Positions 7,700-15,858 of a stretch of DNA of 64,000 bases are shown here, in pieces (within the stretch, counting starts at the first letter, position 1; each line of letters starts with the position of its first letter). The notes under the pieces are model-generated. The model did not search any database, had not been told where the DNA came from, and saw only the letters and a program-made list of their open reading frames with translations. The translations under genes and the position numbers were made by a program. Location: positions 372,001 through 436,000 of the forward strand of contig NZ_JAUQSW010000004.1 of the NCBI RefSeq assembly GCF_030581075.1, given 5' to 3'. The DNA comes from Hymenobacter cheonanensis (lineage in GTDB: Bacteria > Bacteroidota > Bacteroidia > Cytophagales > Hymenobacteraceae).

Positions 7700-8062
7700 A
7701 TGGAAGCGCATTTTCCTTCCCAATGCCAAGCCGTCATTGGTCCCCTTCGCGATGCCCTGGATGTTGTCAACGGCAAGTGGAAGCTCCAGATTCTGGTCGC
7801 CATCCGTAGCGGCAACCACCGCTTTCGCGATATCGAGCGCAGCATTCCGCTGCTGTCTTCCAAGGTGCTGTCCAAGGAGTTAAAGGATTTGGAAGCCCAC
7901 CAGCTCATTCGCCGCACGGTGCACCAGGGGCCGCCCGTCACGGTCGAGTACGACGCCCTGCCCTACGCCTCGACGCTGGACCCCGTCATCTTCGCGCTCC
8001 GCGACTGGGGTGTGGCGCACCGGCGCAAAATAACCGGCAAGGAAGCGCCCGTTGCCAGCTAG
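7700..8062 (+). CDS. HxlR-family winged-helix transcriptional regulator
   Basis: A 120-residue single-domain MarR/HxlR-type repressor or activator. The family core is clear: C14 in the N-terminal QCQAVIGPLRDALDVVNGKWKLQILVAI, the recognition region RFRDIERSIPLLSSKVLSKELKDLE, and the wing region HQLIRRTVHQGPPVTVEYDALPYA. Homologues often sense quinones or aldehydes through the conserved N-terminal Cys. It is divergent from the azoreductase gene, so that gene is the likely target. Confidence 0.88.
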   Translation: MEAHFPSQCQAVIGPLRDALDVVNGKWKLQILVAIRSGNHRFRDIERSIPLLSSKVLSKELKDLEAHQLIRRTVHQGPPVTVEYDALPYASTLDPVIFALRDWGVAHRRKITGKEAPVAS

Positions 8063-8090
8063 CCGCCCGAGAAAGCACCCTGGCCGCTCC

Positions 8091-9091
8091 TTACTTCAGC
8101 GCCAGAATCTGTTTAAGCTCGGCCGGGCTCACGGTGAGCAGGCCCACTTTGGGCAGGCGCTCGGTAAGGGTGCGCCAGTTGGGCTCCTGCTGGAAAATGG
8201 GCCGCAGCAGGGCTAGCGCAGCGGGCACCTGCTGCTTGTTGGCCAGCGTAATGGCGTGCCAGTACTTCATTTCCAGGTTAGTAGGAAACATCTTTTCGGC
8301 GGCCTGATATTCCTGGATGGCAAGCGGCATGTCGTTTTTCTCCACCGCCAGGTCGCCGGCATTCATGTGGTCGTAGCGCGGTGCAGCTTCAGCAGGCGGC
8401 GCAGCTCTACCAGGGGCTGGGCGGCGTCGTCCACGCGCAGGTCCACGAGGCGGTCGGCCCAGGGGCCTTCGGTAGTGGTGCCGCGCACCACGAGCAGGGC
8501 GGCCGACTGCCGGCCCCGAATGTCGCCGCCGGCAGCCTGGGCCGCGTCGAGGGCGGCTAGCACGCGCTCGGCCAGCGGCAGGGCGGCGTTGGCTTCGTAG
8601 GCCTTGGCCATGGCGCCCCACACAGTGGCGTTGAGCATCATATTGGCCTGCACCGAAAACTGGTTGCCCTGCTGGTGGCCGGCCATGTCCACGCATTTTT
8701 TGCCGGTGTGGGTAGCCACGCGGCCCTGGTTGTCGAGAATAGCGACCTGGCGCACCTCGCGGCCTTCGTCGTCGCGCAGCAACTCATCCAGCGCCTGTTG
8801 GGCCGACTTGCCGCCCTTGAGCAGGGCTAGCCCGCGCAGGCCAAACGACTTATTGGTAAACGACTGCGTGGCCACCACGCCCACGCCGGCCTCGCCCCAG
8901 CTCACGCTGGTGCCCACCGAAAACCAGTGGCTTTGCACGGCCACGGCCATTTCGCCGGTCTTCGGGTCGCGGGCCACAATGCTGAAGGTGTGCGCCAGCG
9001 GGTCGGTGGCCGAGTAAACAGACTGGGCCTGCGCGGCCGGGTGCCCTAGCCAGAGCAGCGCGGCCAGAAAGGGGAAAAGTTTGCGAAGCAT
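8091..9091 (-). pseudogene. DUF1028 protein with C-terminal TPR region, single-base frameshift
   Basis: The 5' frame (9091 to 8363) encodes a signal peptide followed by a DUF1028 domain (Ntn-hydrolase-like; HTFSIVARDPKTGEMAVAVQS). It runs out shortly after LRRLLKLHRA. The next frame then continues with YDHMNAGDLAVEKNDMPLAI, a TPR-like tail ending at 8091. The natural joint would read LKLHRAYDHMNAGD, which needs one extra base near 8374-8380. Restored, the protein would be about 333 residues, the usual length for the DUF1028+TPR arrangement in this phylum. It could be a true mutation, a sequencing error, or programmed frameshifting; I see no slippery run there. The gene converges on hxlR with only 28 bases between them. 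Confidence 0.8.
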
Positions 9092-9206
9092 AAAACGGGA
9101 AGAAGAAAAGCGAATGTAGCGCCGCCCCGCGCGGGCCAGTAGCCGCTAAGGCAATTGCAGCAGGACTTAGGTAGCCAAGAGGCTGAAAACCTACGCCGGT
9201 TCTGCT

Positions 9207-9254
9207 AAACCCCAACGGCCCCCCGGCAGAGCTGCCAGGGGGCCGTTGGGGTTT
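9207..9254. terminator. Terminator after the xylanase gene
   Basis: AAACCCCAACGGCCCCC pairs with GGGGGCCGTTGGGGTTT across GGCAGAGCTGCC, which itself forms an inner helix. This very stable hairpin lies 27 bases past the xylanase stop codon. Confidence 0.8.
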
Positions 9255-9280
9255 AAAATGGGCCTGGCCAACCCGGGCAG

Positions 9281-11239
9281 TTACTCTACCGTGAGGCGCT
9301 GGCTAAGGGTGCCCGCGCTGCTTTGTAGGCGCAGGGTGTAGAGGCCGGGAGCCACGCCGCCCAACGGCAGGGCGCGGGCACTCTCGGCCGAGGCGGGTAG
9401 GCGGCACTGCAACACCACTTGGCCCAGCGAGTTGAACAAGGCCACCTCTACGGCCTGTGCGGCCAGGCTAGCCGGCAGGTTCAGCACTACGCTACCCGCC
9501 GCCGGGTTGGGGTAGAGGAAGGCGCCGGCCGTGGCGGCGCTGGCGGCGCGGGTGCCCAAGGCGGTGCTTTTCACGTAGTTGCGCAGCCACACCAGCGAGG
9601 GGCGCTCGGTAGCGTCGGTATTTACCAGGGGTGCGCCCTGGGCCGTGCGCCAGTGGCCGGGGCGGTAGCCCCAGAGCGTCACGCCTTTCACGTTGGGGTT
9701 TTCCCAAAACAGCGGAAACACCCGCTGATACTCAGCCAGCTGCACAGCGTCGTCGAGGCCATCGCTGTCATACTCCGTGATGTAGAGCGGCACGCCCGGG
9801 CCCGCCAGCGTGGCCATGTTGCCATTGATAGTAGCCGCCGTTTGACCCGCCGTTGAGAAAGCGTGGCCCTGAATGCCCACGCCATCGATAAGGCCACGGG
9901 TTTTGAGCAGGTTAATGATGTTGACGTAAGTAGCGGCGCGGGTCGAAGAATTCTCCACGCTGTACTCATTCAGCATGAGCTTGGCGCTGGGAAAATACTG
10001 GCGGGCTAGCTGGAAAGACGTGATTATCCAGTCGTAGCCGGTGGTGCCGGTGCCCCCTAGCGCGTTGATGTAGGCGCCGCCGGTGGGGTCTACGCTGCCG
10101 GTGGGCGTAGTGGGCGAGCCAATGGTAACCAGCCCGGTGGGCGGCGTGTTGATGGGCTCATTCACTACGTCAATAAAGTCGATTTTGGGGTAGCGGGCGG
10201 CCAGGGCGGCAAACCAGATTTTGATTTCCGCGAGTTGGTCGGCGGCCGGCAGGCTGGCTATCCAGGTGGGCTGCTGCGCGCCCCAGATGAGCGTGTGCAG
10301 CCGGAAGATGCTGCCCGACTTGGTGGCGCGGTTATAAGCGCTGTCGAGGTCGGCCCAGTTGAAGGTGCCGCGCGTGCCTTCTACGCTGCCCCACTTGCCG
10401 CCGTTTTCGGGTGTCACGGCGTTCCAGTAGCGCGTGAAGTTGGGCGATTGCGCCGCGCTGTAGGCGCAGCCCAGGTACTTGCTCTTACCAGTGGCTAGCG
10501 GCGGGCCGGCCGGCACAAACTGCACGGGCGCGGTAGTCGAGCCCTGAGCGCCGGCATCGAGGTTAGCCACCGTAAAAAACAAGCCCGACTGCCCAAACAC
10601 GAACTTGTCGAAGTCCAGGCCGTCTTCGCGGGCGCCAATCTGAAACGTTTGGGTAAGCGCCCCGGCCGCCACCGTGAAGGTGGTAGCCGCGCTGCCGTTC
10701 ACGATAAACTTCGACATATCGACCCATTTCCACACGCCGGTGCCGCCGCTGCCGGTGCCGTCTACGGCTAGGGCACCGCCCGCCACGTAGCCCACGTTGA
10801 AGAGGCCGTTGGCATTCACCCAGTCGGCGCTGGTAGTGGCAAAGTCCTTGGCGCCGAACGATTTGGCGTAGAAGTAGCTGTCGTCATTAGCCCCGGCCGA
10901 CCCCACCCGCAGGCGGGCGTACAAGTCATAGGTGCCCGGCCCCGGAAAGGTAACCGTGTAGGTGAGCACCCGCGCCGCCGTGCCCGGGGCCGAGCCGCCC
11001 CCCGCCACCGACGACACGTCGCTGAGCGAAGTAATGTAGGTAACGGCCGGAGTTGAGCCCGAAGCGGCGGCCGTGCGCACGGCCCAATCGCCGGTAGTGG
11101 TATTGGGTAGGGGCGTGGGCGGGTTGGTGGAGGTGCCGGTTTCGGCTTCCACCACCACGGGGGCGTTCTGGGCTAAAAGGGTGAAGTGGCTGCCCAGGGC
11201 GGCCACCAGCGCAATAACTATGCGTTGAGGTGTCTTCAT
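9281..11239 (-). CDS. Secreted GH10 endo-1,4-beta-xylanase with T9SS sorting domain
   Basis: From ATG 11239 (MKTPQRIVIALVAALGSHFTLLAQ, a signal peptide) the protein has about 652 residues. Residues about 30-220 form a beta-rich carbohydrate-binding-like region (VVVEAETGT..., DLYARLRVG). The GH10 barrel follows from about 255, with acid/base E361 in DVVNEP and nucleophile E489 in YITEYD. The last 80 residues are a type A T9SS tail (FLYPNPAAGSVVLNLP, LFNSLGQVV, GLYTLRLQ), which directs the enzyme across the outer membrane. The open frame extends 19 codons upstream, but those lack signal-peptide character. It should cleave xylan backbones outside the cell. Control probably acts through the double operator at 11382-11418. 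Confidence 0.9.
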   Translation of the reverse strand: MKTPQRIVIALVAALGSHFTLLAQNAPVVVEAETGTSTNPPTPLPNTTTGDWAVRTAAASGSTPAVTYITSLSDVSSVAGGGSAPGTAARVLTYTVTFPGPGTYDLYARLRVGSAGANDDSYFYAKSFGAKDFATTSADWVNANGLFNVGYVAGGALAVDGTGSGGTGVWKWVDMSKFIVNGSAATTFTVAAGALTQTFQIGAREDGLDFDKFVFGQSGLFFTVANLDAGAQGSTTAPVQFVPAGPPLATGKSKYLGCAYSAAQSPNFTRYWNAVTPENGGKWGSVEGTRGTFNWADLDSAYNRATKSGSIFRLHTLIWGAQQPTWIASLPAADQLAEIKIWFAALAARYPKIDFIDVVNEPINTPPTGLVTIGSPTTPTGSVDPTGGAYINALGGTGTTGYDWIITSFQLARQYFPSAKLMLNEYSVENSSTRAATYVNIINLLKTRGLIDGVGIQGHAFSTAGQTAATINGNMATLAGPGVPLYITEYDSDGLDDAVQLAEYQRVFPLFWENPNVKGVTLWGYRPGHWRTAQGAPLVNTDATERPSLVWLRNYVKSTALGTRAASAATAGAFLYPNPAAGSVVLNLPASLAAQAVEVALFNSLGQVVLQCRLPASAESARALPLGGVAPGLYTLRLQSSAGTLSQRLTVE

Positions 11240-11381
11240 AGCGAAGCAATATTGGGTGGGAAAAGGAGGGGGCCGGGACTGATGCCAGCGCGGCAAAAGG
11301 CCCTAGCCATTGGCTAAAATTACTTTCCTCCTTGGTGCAATAAATGCCTGTTTATGAAATAGATAAGATGATAAAATACTG

Positions 11382-11418
11382 CAAACGTTTGTGATAGCCG
11401 GACAAACGTTTGTGATAG
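11382..11418. promoter_or_regulatory. Tandem LacI-type operator upstream of the xylanase gene
   Basis: The palindrome CAAACGTTTG occurs at 11382-11391 and 11403-11412, as part of a 16-base direct repeat CAAACGTTTGTGATAG (11382-11397 and 11403-11418). The period is 21 bases, two helical turns. AAACGTTT is the centre of many LacI/GalR-family operators. It lies about 145 bases upstream of the xylanase start. No LacI-family gene is in the window. Confidence 0.6.
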
Positions 11419-11656
11419 GTTGAAATGCCCGAATTTTATAAGCAGCCGCTTTTAACGCCCCTGGCGCCAGCTCCAGCGGTGCCCAGCTAAGGGGGGCCAG
11501 CGTGGCTGGCGGCTCTTTTTACCCACAAGTTGAAGCCACTCACTTGCTGACTAACAGCTTGGTAAAAGCCTGGCATAAGTACGCTGGGCAAGCTAGCGCA
11601 GCTCCTTCAGAGCCAAGCCGCTCGTGAACATTGCCCCAATCAACAAAAGCACTGAC
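11419..11656. other. Gap between the xylanase operator and the response-regulator gene
   Basis: No gene is seen. The only structure is a short hairpin, GCCAGC-GTG-GCTGGC near 11498, followed by a T-run on the plus strand. No plus-strand gene lies before it, so I give it no role. Confidence 0.4.
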
Positions 11657-12346
11657 TCAGGCCAGCAGCTTGTAGCCCACGCCGCGCACGTTCACGATTT
11701 GCACCTGCGGGTCGTGGCGCAGGTAGCGCCGCAGGCGGGTGATGAACACGTCGAGCGAGCGGCCGTTGAAAAAGCTGTCGTGGCCCCACAGGGCTTGCAG
11801 CACGGCGGTGCGCGTCAGCACCTGGTTGCGCTGGTCGAGCAGGCACTTCAGTAGCTCGGCCTCGCGGTGGGTGAGGCTGGTGGCGGGCTGGCTGCCATCG
11901 GCCAGGGCCAAGCGCTGCTGCGGGTGGTCGAAGCGGTAGCGGCCAATGGCCAGCGGCCCGGCCGCCGGCGTAGCCACGGCTACCGGAGGCCGGCCCAGCA
12001 GCGCCCGAATGCGCACCACCAGTTCCTCCAGGCTAAAGGGCTTTTTGAGGTAGTCGTTGCCGCCCAGCTCGAAGCCCTGCACCACATCGGTGGGCTGCGA
12101 GCGGGCCGTGAGAAACAGAATGGGCACGGCCGCATCGACCTGCCGAATCTGGGTGACCAGGGCAAAGCCGTCGCGCACGGGCAGCATCACATCGGCCACC
12201 ACCAGGTCGGGCCGCACCTCGCCAAACAGCTCCCAGCCGCGCGCGCCATCGGCGGCGTGGTGCACCGTGAAGCCGCGCGTTTCGAGGCTGTCCTGCACAA
12301 TGCGGGCTAGCGAAAGCTCGTCTTCAACGAGTAGGAGAATGGGCAT
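11657..12346 (-). CDS. OmpR/PhoB-family response regulator
   Basis: The receiver domain starts at MPILLLVEDELSLAR, with the phospho-acceptor D52 in VVADVMLP and the conserved Lys in YLKKPFS. A winged-helix DNA-binding domain fills residues about 130-230 (LTHREAELLKCLLDQRNQVLTR, ITRLRRYL, VRGVGYKL). The open frame extends 20 codons further upstream into the kinase gap, but ATG 12346 gives the family's normal N-terminus. It starts 25 bases after the histidine kinase stop, so the two are cotranscribed. It resembles the RprY-type regulators of Bacteroidota. The target genes are unknown. Confidence 0.9.
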   Translation of the reverse strand: MPILLLVEDELSLARIVQDSLETRGFTVHHAADGARGWELFGEVRPDLVVADVMLPVRDGFALVTQIRQVDAAVPILFLTARSQPTDVVQGFELGGNDYLKKPFSLEELVVRIRALLGRPPVAVATPAAGPLAIGRYRFDHPQQRLALADGSQPATSLTHREAELLKCLLDQRNQVLTRTAVLQALWGHDSFFNGRSLDVFITRLRRYLRHDPQVQIVNVRGVGYKLLA

Positions 12347-12371
12347 TTTGGTAGTAGATAGTGATTGATAA

Positions 12372-13805
12372 TCAAGTGGTAATGGCAGCAGGCAGCCACA
12401 CCACAAACGCGCTGCCGCCGCCCGGCGCGGGGCGCACGTGCACCCGCCCGCCGTGGGCGGCCACCACCTGCCGCACGTAGTAGAGCCCTAGCCCAAAGCC
12501 CTTTACGGGGTGCAGATTGCCGGCCGGCACCCGAAAAAACTGCTCAAAAACGGCCTCTTGGTAGCTGGCCGCAATGCCGGGGCCATTGTCGGCCACCGTG
12601 AGCTGCCAGCCGCCGGCCACGGGCTGGCCGTGCACGCCGATGCGCACATCGTCGCCCGAGTATTTGAGGGCATTATCGAGCAGGTTGTCGAGGGCGCCGG
12701 CCAGGTGCAGGCGGTCGGCCAGCAGGGTGTCAGTGGGCGATAGGCTAACGTCAAACCGCACGTGCTTAGTGGTTTGCAGCTCGTGGCGCCGCACCAGCTC
12801 AGCCACCAGCTCGGCCGGGTGCAGGGGCTCGGGGTGCAGCGCCAGCGGGTGGCCGGGGCGCTCGGCCACGGCAATGTGCAGCACCTTGTCAACCAGGCTG
12901 GCCAGGCGGTGCAGCTCGTGCCGGGCCAGGCTGAGGTAAGTGGCGGTACGCTCGGCATCGGCCAGCGCCCCAAAATCCTGCAACGCTTCCACAGCCGCCG
13001 ATACCGTGGCGAGCGGCGTTTTCAGCTCGTGGGTCATGTTGTTGATGAAATCACTTTTGACCTCCGAGAGCTTTTTCTGGCGCAGTATGGTGCTCAGCAT
13101 CAAGGCAAAGCAGCCCGTGGTGAGGCCTAGCAGCAGCGCCGAGCCCGCCAACGCCCCGGCCAGGCGGCCCAGCACAAAGGCCCGGGGCGGCCGAAACGAG
13201 GCCACCACCGCCGTGCCCCGCACGGGGTTGAGCTGCACGGCGGGCGTGTGCATGGAAAAGCCCGCCCGCCCGGCCGCCACCGCCGCGGCCGGGGCCGTGA
13301 GCGTATCGAGCCGAAAGGGCAGCGCTACCTGGCGCCGCCGCAGCTCGGCGCGGTAGGCGCGGGCTAGCTGGGCCACGCTTACCGGCTGCTTGCCCTGCCA
13401 GTTGCTGATAACGAAGCTCGACAGCTGGCGGGCCAGCGAATCGGTGCGGGCCGCGCGGATGGCTTGCGTAGGTGGGGGCGCTGCCGGGCGGGCCTTAGGC
13501 GCGGGCCAGGGGCGCCCGGCCTGCGCGGGCGTGAGGCCGGTATCAAGCTGTTCTATTTGCCAGTGGTGGGGGCGGCCGGGGGCATCGCCGGGGCTAGCGT
13601 AGTCGTTGAACCGGATATTGAACACCTTTTGGGTGCGGCTCAGCTGCTGGCGCTGCACCACGGCTTCGAGCGCCTCGTGGGCCGTGCGCTCCACCTGCGC
13701 CGTGGCCAGCTGGTAGCTGCCGTAGAGCCAGTACGCCTGAAAGCCGTAGCTGCCCAGCAGGCACACGGCCAGTAACCCAAAAATGAAGCGAAGGCGGCGT
13801 TGCAT
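12372..13805 (-). CDS. Membrane sensor histidine kinase
   Basis: A 477-residue kinase. TM1 is about residues 6-28 and TM2 about 211-240, enclosing a periplasmic sensor region of roughly 180 residues rich in Pro and Arg. H259 in NMTHELKTPL is the phosphorylated His. The ATPase domain has DNLLDNALKYS (N box), VADNGPGI (G1) and GFGLGLYYV (G2). It phosphorylates the response regulator encoded just downstream. The domain order resembles RprX-type kinases; the signal is unknown. Confidence 0.9.
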   Translation of the reverse strand: MQRRLRFIFGLLAVCLLGSYGFQAYWLYGSYQLATAQVERTAHEALEAVVQRQQLSRTQKVFNIRFNDYASPGDAPGRPHHWQIEQLDTGLTPAQAGRPWPAPKARPAAPPPTQAIRAARTDSLARQLSSFVISNWQGKQPVSVAQLARAYRAELRRRQVALPFRLDTLTAPAAAVAAGRAGFSMHTPAVQLNPVRGTAVVASFRPPRAFVLGRLAGALAGSALLLGLTTGCFALMLSTILRQKKLSEVKSDFINNMTHELKTPLATVSAAVEALQDFGALADAERTATYLSLARHELHRLASLVDKVLHIAVAERPGHPLALHPEPLHPAELVAELVRRHELQTTKHVRFDVSLSPTDTLLADRLHLAGALDNLLDNALKYSGDDVRIGVHGQPVAGGWQLTVADNGPGIAASYQEAVFEQFFRVPAGNLHPVKGFGLGLYYVRQVVAAHGGRVHVRPAPGGGSAFVVWLPAAITT

Positions 13806-14067
13806 ACCCAGGTAAAAGCAGCTCGAAAGTACGCCCCGCGGGTGGCGCCGGCCGGGCCGTTAACATTCATTAACAAAGAATAACAGTGCTTTACGAAGCC
13901 CCGCGCGTCCTTTGTGCTGTTCAATTTCGCGGCCTTTTCCGGGCGCGTTGCTCTGCGTAAGTCTTGGCAGCCAGGCTGGGCAAGCGGCTCCGCTTGCACC
14001 ATTTCTAGCGGCTCCGCTTGCACCATCTGACACTGCTACTCACCTCTTTTTTTGTTTCCTTTTAGCC
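13806..14067. other. Intergenic region with a short repeated palindrome
   Basis: This 262-base gap between divergent genes must hold both promoters. The 19-base unit GCGGCTCCGCTTGCACCAT occurs twice (from about 13983 and 14008). The first copy, with its flank, forms a perfect hairpin GCAAGCGG-CT-CCGCTTGC. I see no open reading frame of interest. Confidence 0.4.
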
Positions 14068-14991
14068 ATGAACTACTGTTTTATCTTGCTGCTGAGCTTG
14101 CTGGCCAGCGCCTCTGGCTTTGCCCAGGCTACCGCGCCAGCCCTGGTCAATGCGGCGTTTAATGCCCACATGGCCAATAACTTTCGCCAGGCCGGCCAGC
14201 TCTACGAGCAGGCGTTTGCGCTGCCCGGCGCGCCGCCCTCGGCGGGCCAGCTCTACAACTCGGCCTGCAGCTGGGCGCTGGCCGGCGAGCCCACCAAGGC
14301 CTTCCGCAACCTGAACCGCGCTACCGAAGCGGGCTGGGACAACCTCACGCAGCTCAAAACCGACCCCGACCTGGCTAGCCTCCGCCCCGACAAGCGTTGG
14401 CCCCAGTTATTGAAAAAGGCCGAAGCCGCCGTGGCCCGCGTCGAGGCCACCCAGAATATTCCCCTCAAGCGCGAGCTACAGGCCATGCACGAGTCGGACC
14501 AGGGCCCGCGCCGCGTGCTGGGCCCCTTGCAACAGCGCTACCCGGCCGGGGCGCCCCAGCTCGATTCGCTTTACCAGCAAATGAAGCTGCACGACACCCA
14601 AAACGAAGCGCGGGTGAAAGCCATTATTGCGCAGTATGGCTGGCCGGGTGCCAGCCTGGTGGGCCGCGCCGGCAGCAGCACGGCTTTTCTGGTGCTGCAG
14701 CATTCCAACCTGGCTACTATTCAGGAGTACTTGCCGCTCATCCGGCAGGCGGCCGCCAAAGGCGAGCTGGGCAAAGGCGAGCTGGCGTTGATGGAAGACC
14801 GGGTACTAATCTTTCAGAATAAGCCGCAAGTATATGGAAGCCAAGTGCGCTCGAATGCCGCAACGGGCAAAATGGAGTTTTACCCCATCCAGGACGAGGC
14901 GCACGTAGATGAGCGCCGGGCCACCATGGAGCTAGGGCCGCTGGCCGACTACGCCAGGATGTTCAACTTCACCTACGTGCCGGCGAAATAG
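14068..14991 (+). CDS. Secreted DUF6624-type protein with TPR-like N-terminal half
   Basis: From ATG 14068 the protein has 307 residues and starts with a signal peptide (MNYCFILLLSLLASASGFAQ). Residues about 25-130 look like degenerate TPR helices (AHMANNFRQAGQLYEQAFAL, YNSACSWALAGEPTKAFRNL). The C-terminal part has the DUF6624 pattern: IQEYLPLIRQAAAKGEL, ALMEDRVLI, VYGSQV, VDERRATMELGPLADY. The frame is open upstream to 13912, but the added 52 residues are not signal-like. No function is known for this domain. Confidence 0.7.
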   Translation: MNYCFILLLSLLASASGFAQATAPALVNAAFNAHMANNFRQAGQLYEQAFALPGAPPSAGQLYNSACSWALAGEPTKAFRNLNRATEAGWDNLTQLKTDPDLASLRPDKRWPQLLKKAEAAVARVEATQNIPLKRELQAMHESDQGPRRVLGPLQQRYPAGAPQLDSLYQQMKLHDTQNEARVKAIIAQYGWPGASLVGRAGSSTAFLVLQHSNLATIQEYLPLIRQAAAKGELGKGELALMEDRVLIFQNKPQVYGSQVRSNAATGKMEFYPIQDEAHVDERRATMELGPLADYARMFNFTYVPAK

Positions 14992-15116
14992 CAGTCACCA
15001 AGCTGGCGGTCTTGGGTGAAAGCGCGGATTAAAGGCTGCTTGGCCTAGCTCCCCGGCTGCCGGCGAACAGGGCATTTGGCTGCGTCGGGCATTGTCCTTC
15101 TAGCGTCTGGGCGGGC

Positions 15117-15650
15117 CTAGTAGCCGGCACTCTCTTGCGGCCGCCACTCTTCTTTTAACACGGACATCACCAGTTTATCGTGAAACACGCCTTGCCGACA
15201 AGCCGCCTGTCGCAACCGCCCTTCCAGGAGGAAGCCCGCTTTTGTGTAGGCTTTCAACCCGCCCGTGTTCAGTTCGGAAACCGTGAGCATAATGCGATTG
15301 AGCTGGTAGTTGGTAAAGCCCAGGTCAACGATTTGCCTGGTTACTGCCGTGCCCAGGCCCTTGCCCCACGCGGCTTTCTCCCCGATAAAGATGAAGTATT
15401 CTCCCGATTGGTTCGTGGCCGAAATACCCGTGAGGCCCGCATAGCCCACCAACGCGTTGGTTTCCTCCCAATAAATACCCAAGTTCAGGGTATTGGCCTG
15501 CTGCAGGGTGGCCGCAAACCACTGGTCAATTTGGGCGTCGGTCTTCAGGCTTTGAAAAACCGAGAGCGAATACATAATGACTTCCGGGTCGCGGAGCCAG
15601 CGGTAAAAGTGCGCCACGTGTTCGGGGTGCAAGGGAGCGAGCTTTACCAT
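15117..15650 (-). CDS. GNAT-family N-acetyltransferase (RimJ/RimL type)
   Basis: A 177-residue acetyl-CoA-dependent acetyltransferase. The acetyl-CoA loop is GEKAAWGKGLGTAVTRQIVDLGF, and NRIMLTVSELNTGGLKAYTKAGFLLEGRLRQA is the usual C-terminal half of RimJ/RimL-like members. Substrates in this group are protein N-termini or small amines, and the specific one cannot be read from the sequence. It is a single gene with no partner. Confidence 0.85.
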   Translation of the reverse strand: MVKLAPLHPEHVAHFYRWLRDPEVIMYSLSVFQSLKTDAQIDQWFAATLQQANTLNLGIYWEETNALVGYAGLTGISATNQSGEYFIFIGEKAAWGKGLGTAVTRQIVDLGFTNYQLNRIMLTVSELNTGGLKAYTKAGFLLEGRLRQAACRQGVFHDKLVMSVLKEEWRPQESAGY

Positions 15651-15777
15651 AGTCCTGTTTCAGTAAGTACCTACCTCGAAGTAGGCAGGGGCCAAAAGTA
15701 AGCAGGCGCTAACCCCGGTACTGGCTTGCAAACAACTTATTCAGCCGCCCTGAGTGCTGCGCCAGAGTGCCCTTGCA

Positions 15778-15838
15778 TAACAGCCAAGGCCGCGCCCGGT
15801 AGCGCCGCAGCGGCTACCAGGCGCGGCCTTGGCTGTTA
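15778..15838. terminator. Long GC-rich hairpin at the end of the tamB-tamL operon
   Basis: TAACAGCCAAGGCCGCGCC pairs with GGCGCGGCCTTGGCTGTTA, with further pairing of GGTAGC and GCTACC towards the centre. It lies 20 bases past the tamL stop. It has no T-run, so it may act as a 3'-end stabiliser rather than a classical terminator. Confidence 0.6.
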
Positions 15839-15858
15839 GCGGTGGGGCTAGCCCGGTT

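Noticed and set aside
11496..11522. Hairpin with a T-run on the plus strand
   Set aside because: No plus-strand gene precedes it; the flanking genes are on the minus strand, so it has no transcript to end.
13982..14030. Tandem 19-base unit as a mobile-element footprint
   Set aside because: Only two short copies, no flanking duplication; more likely local slippage.
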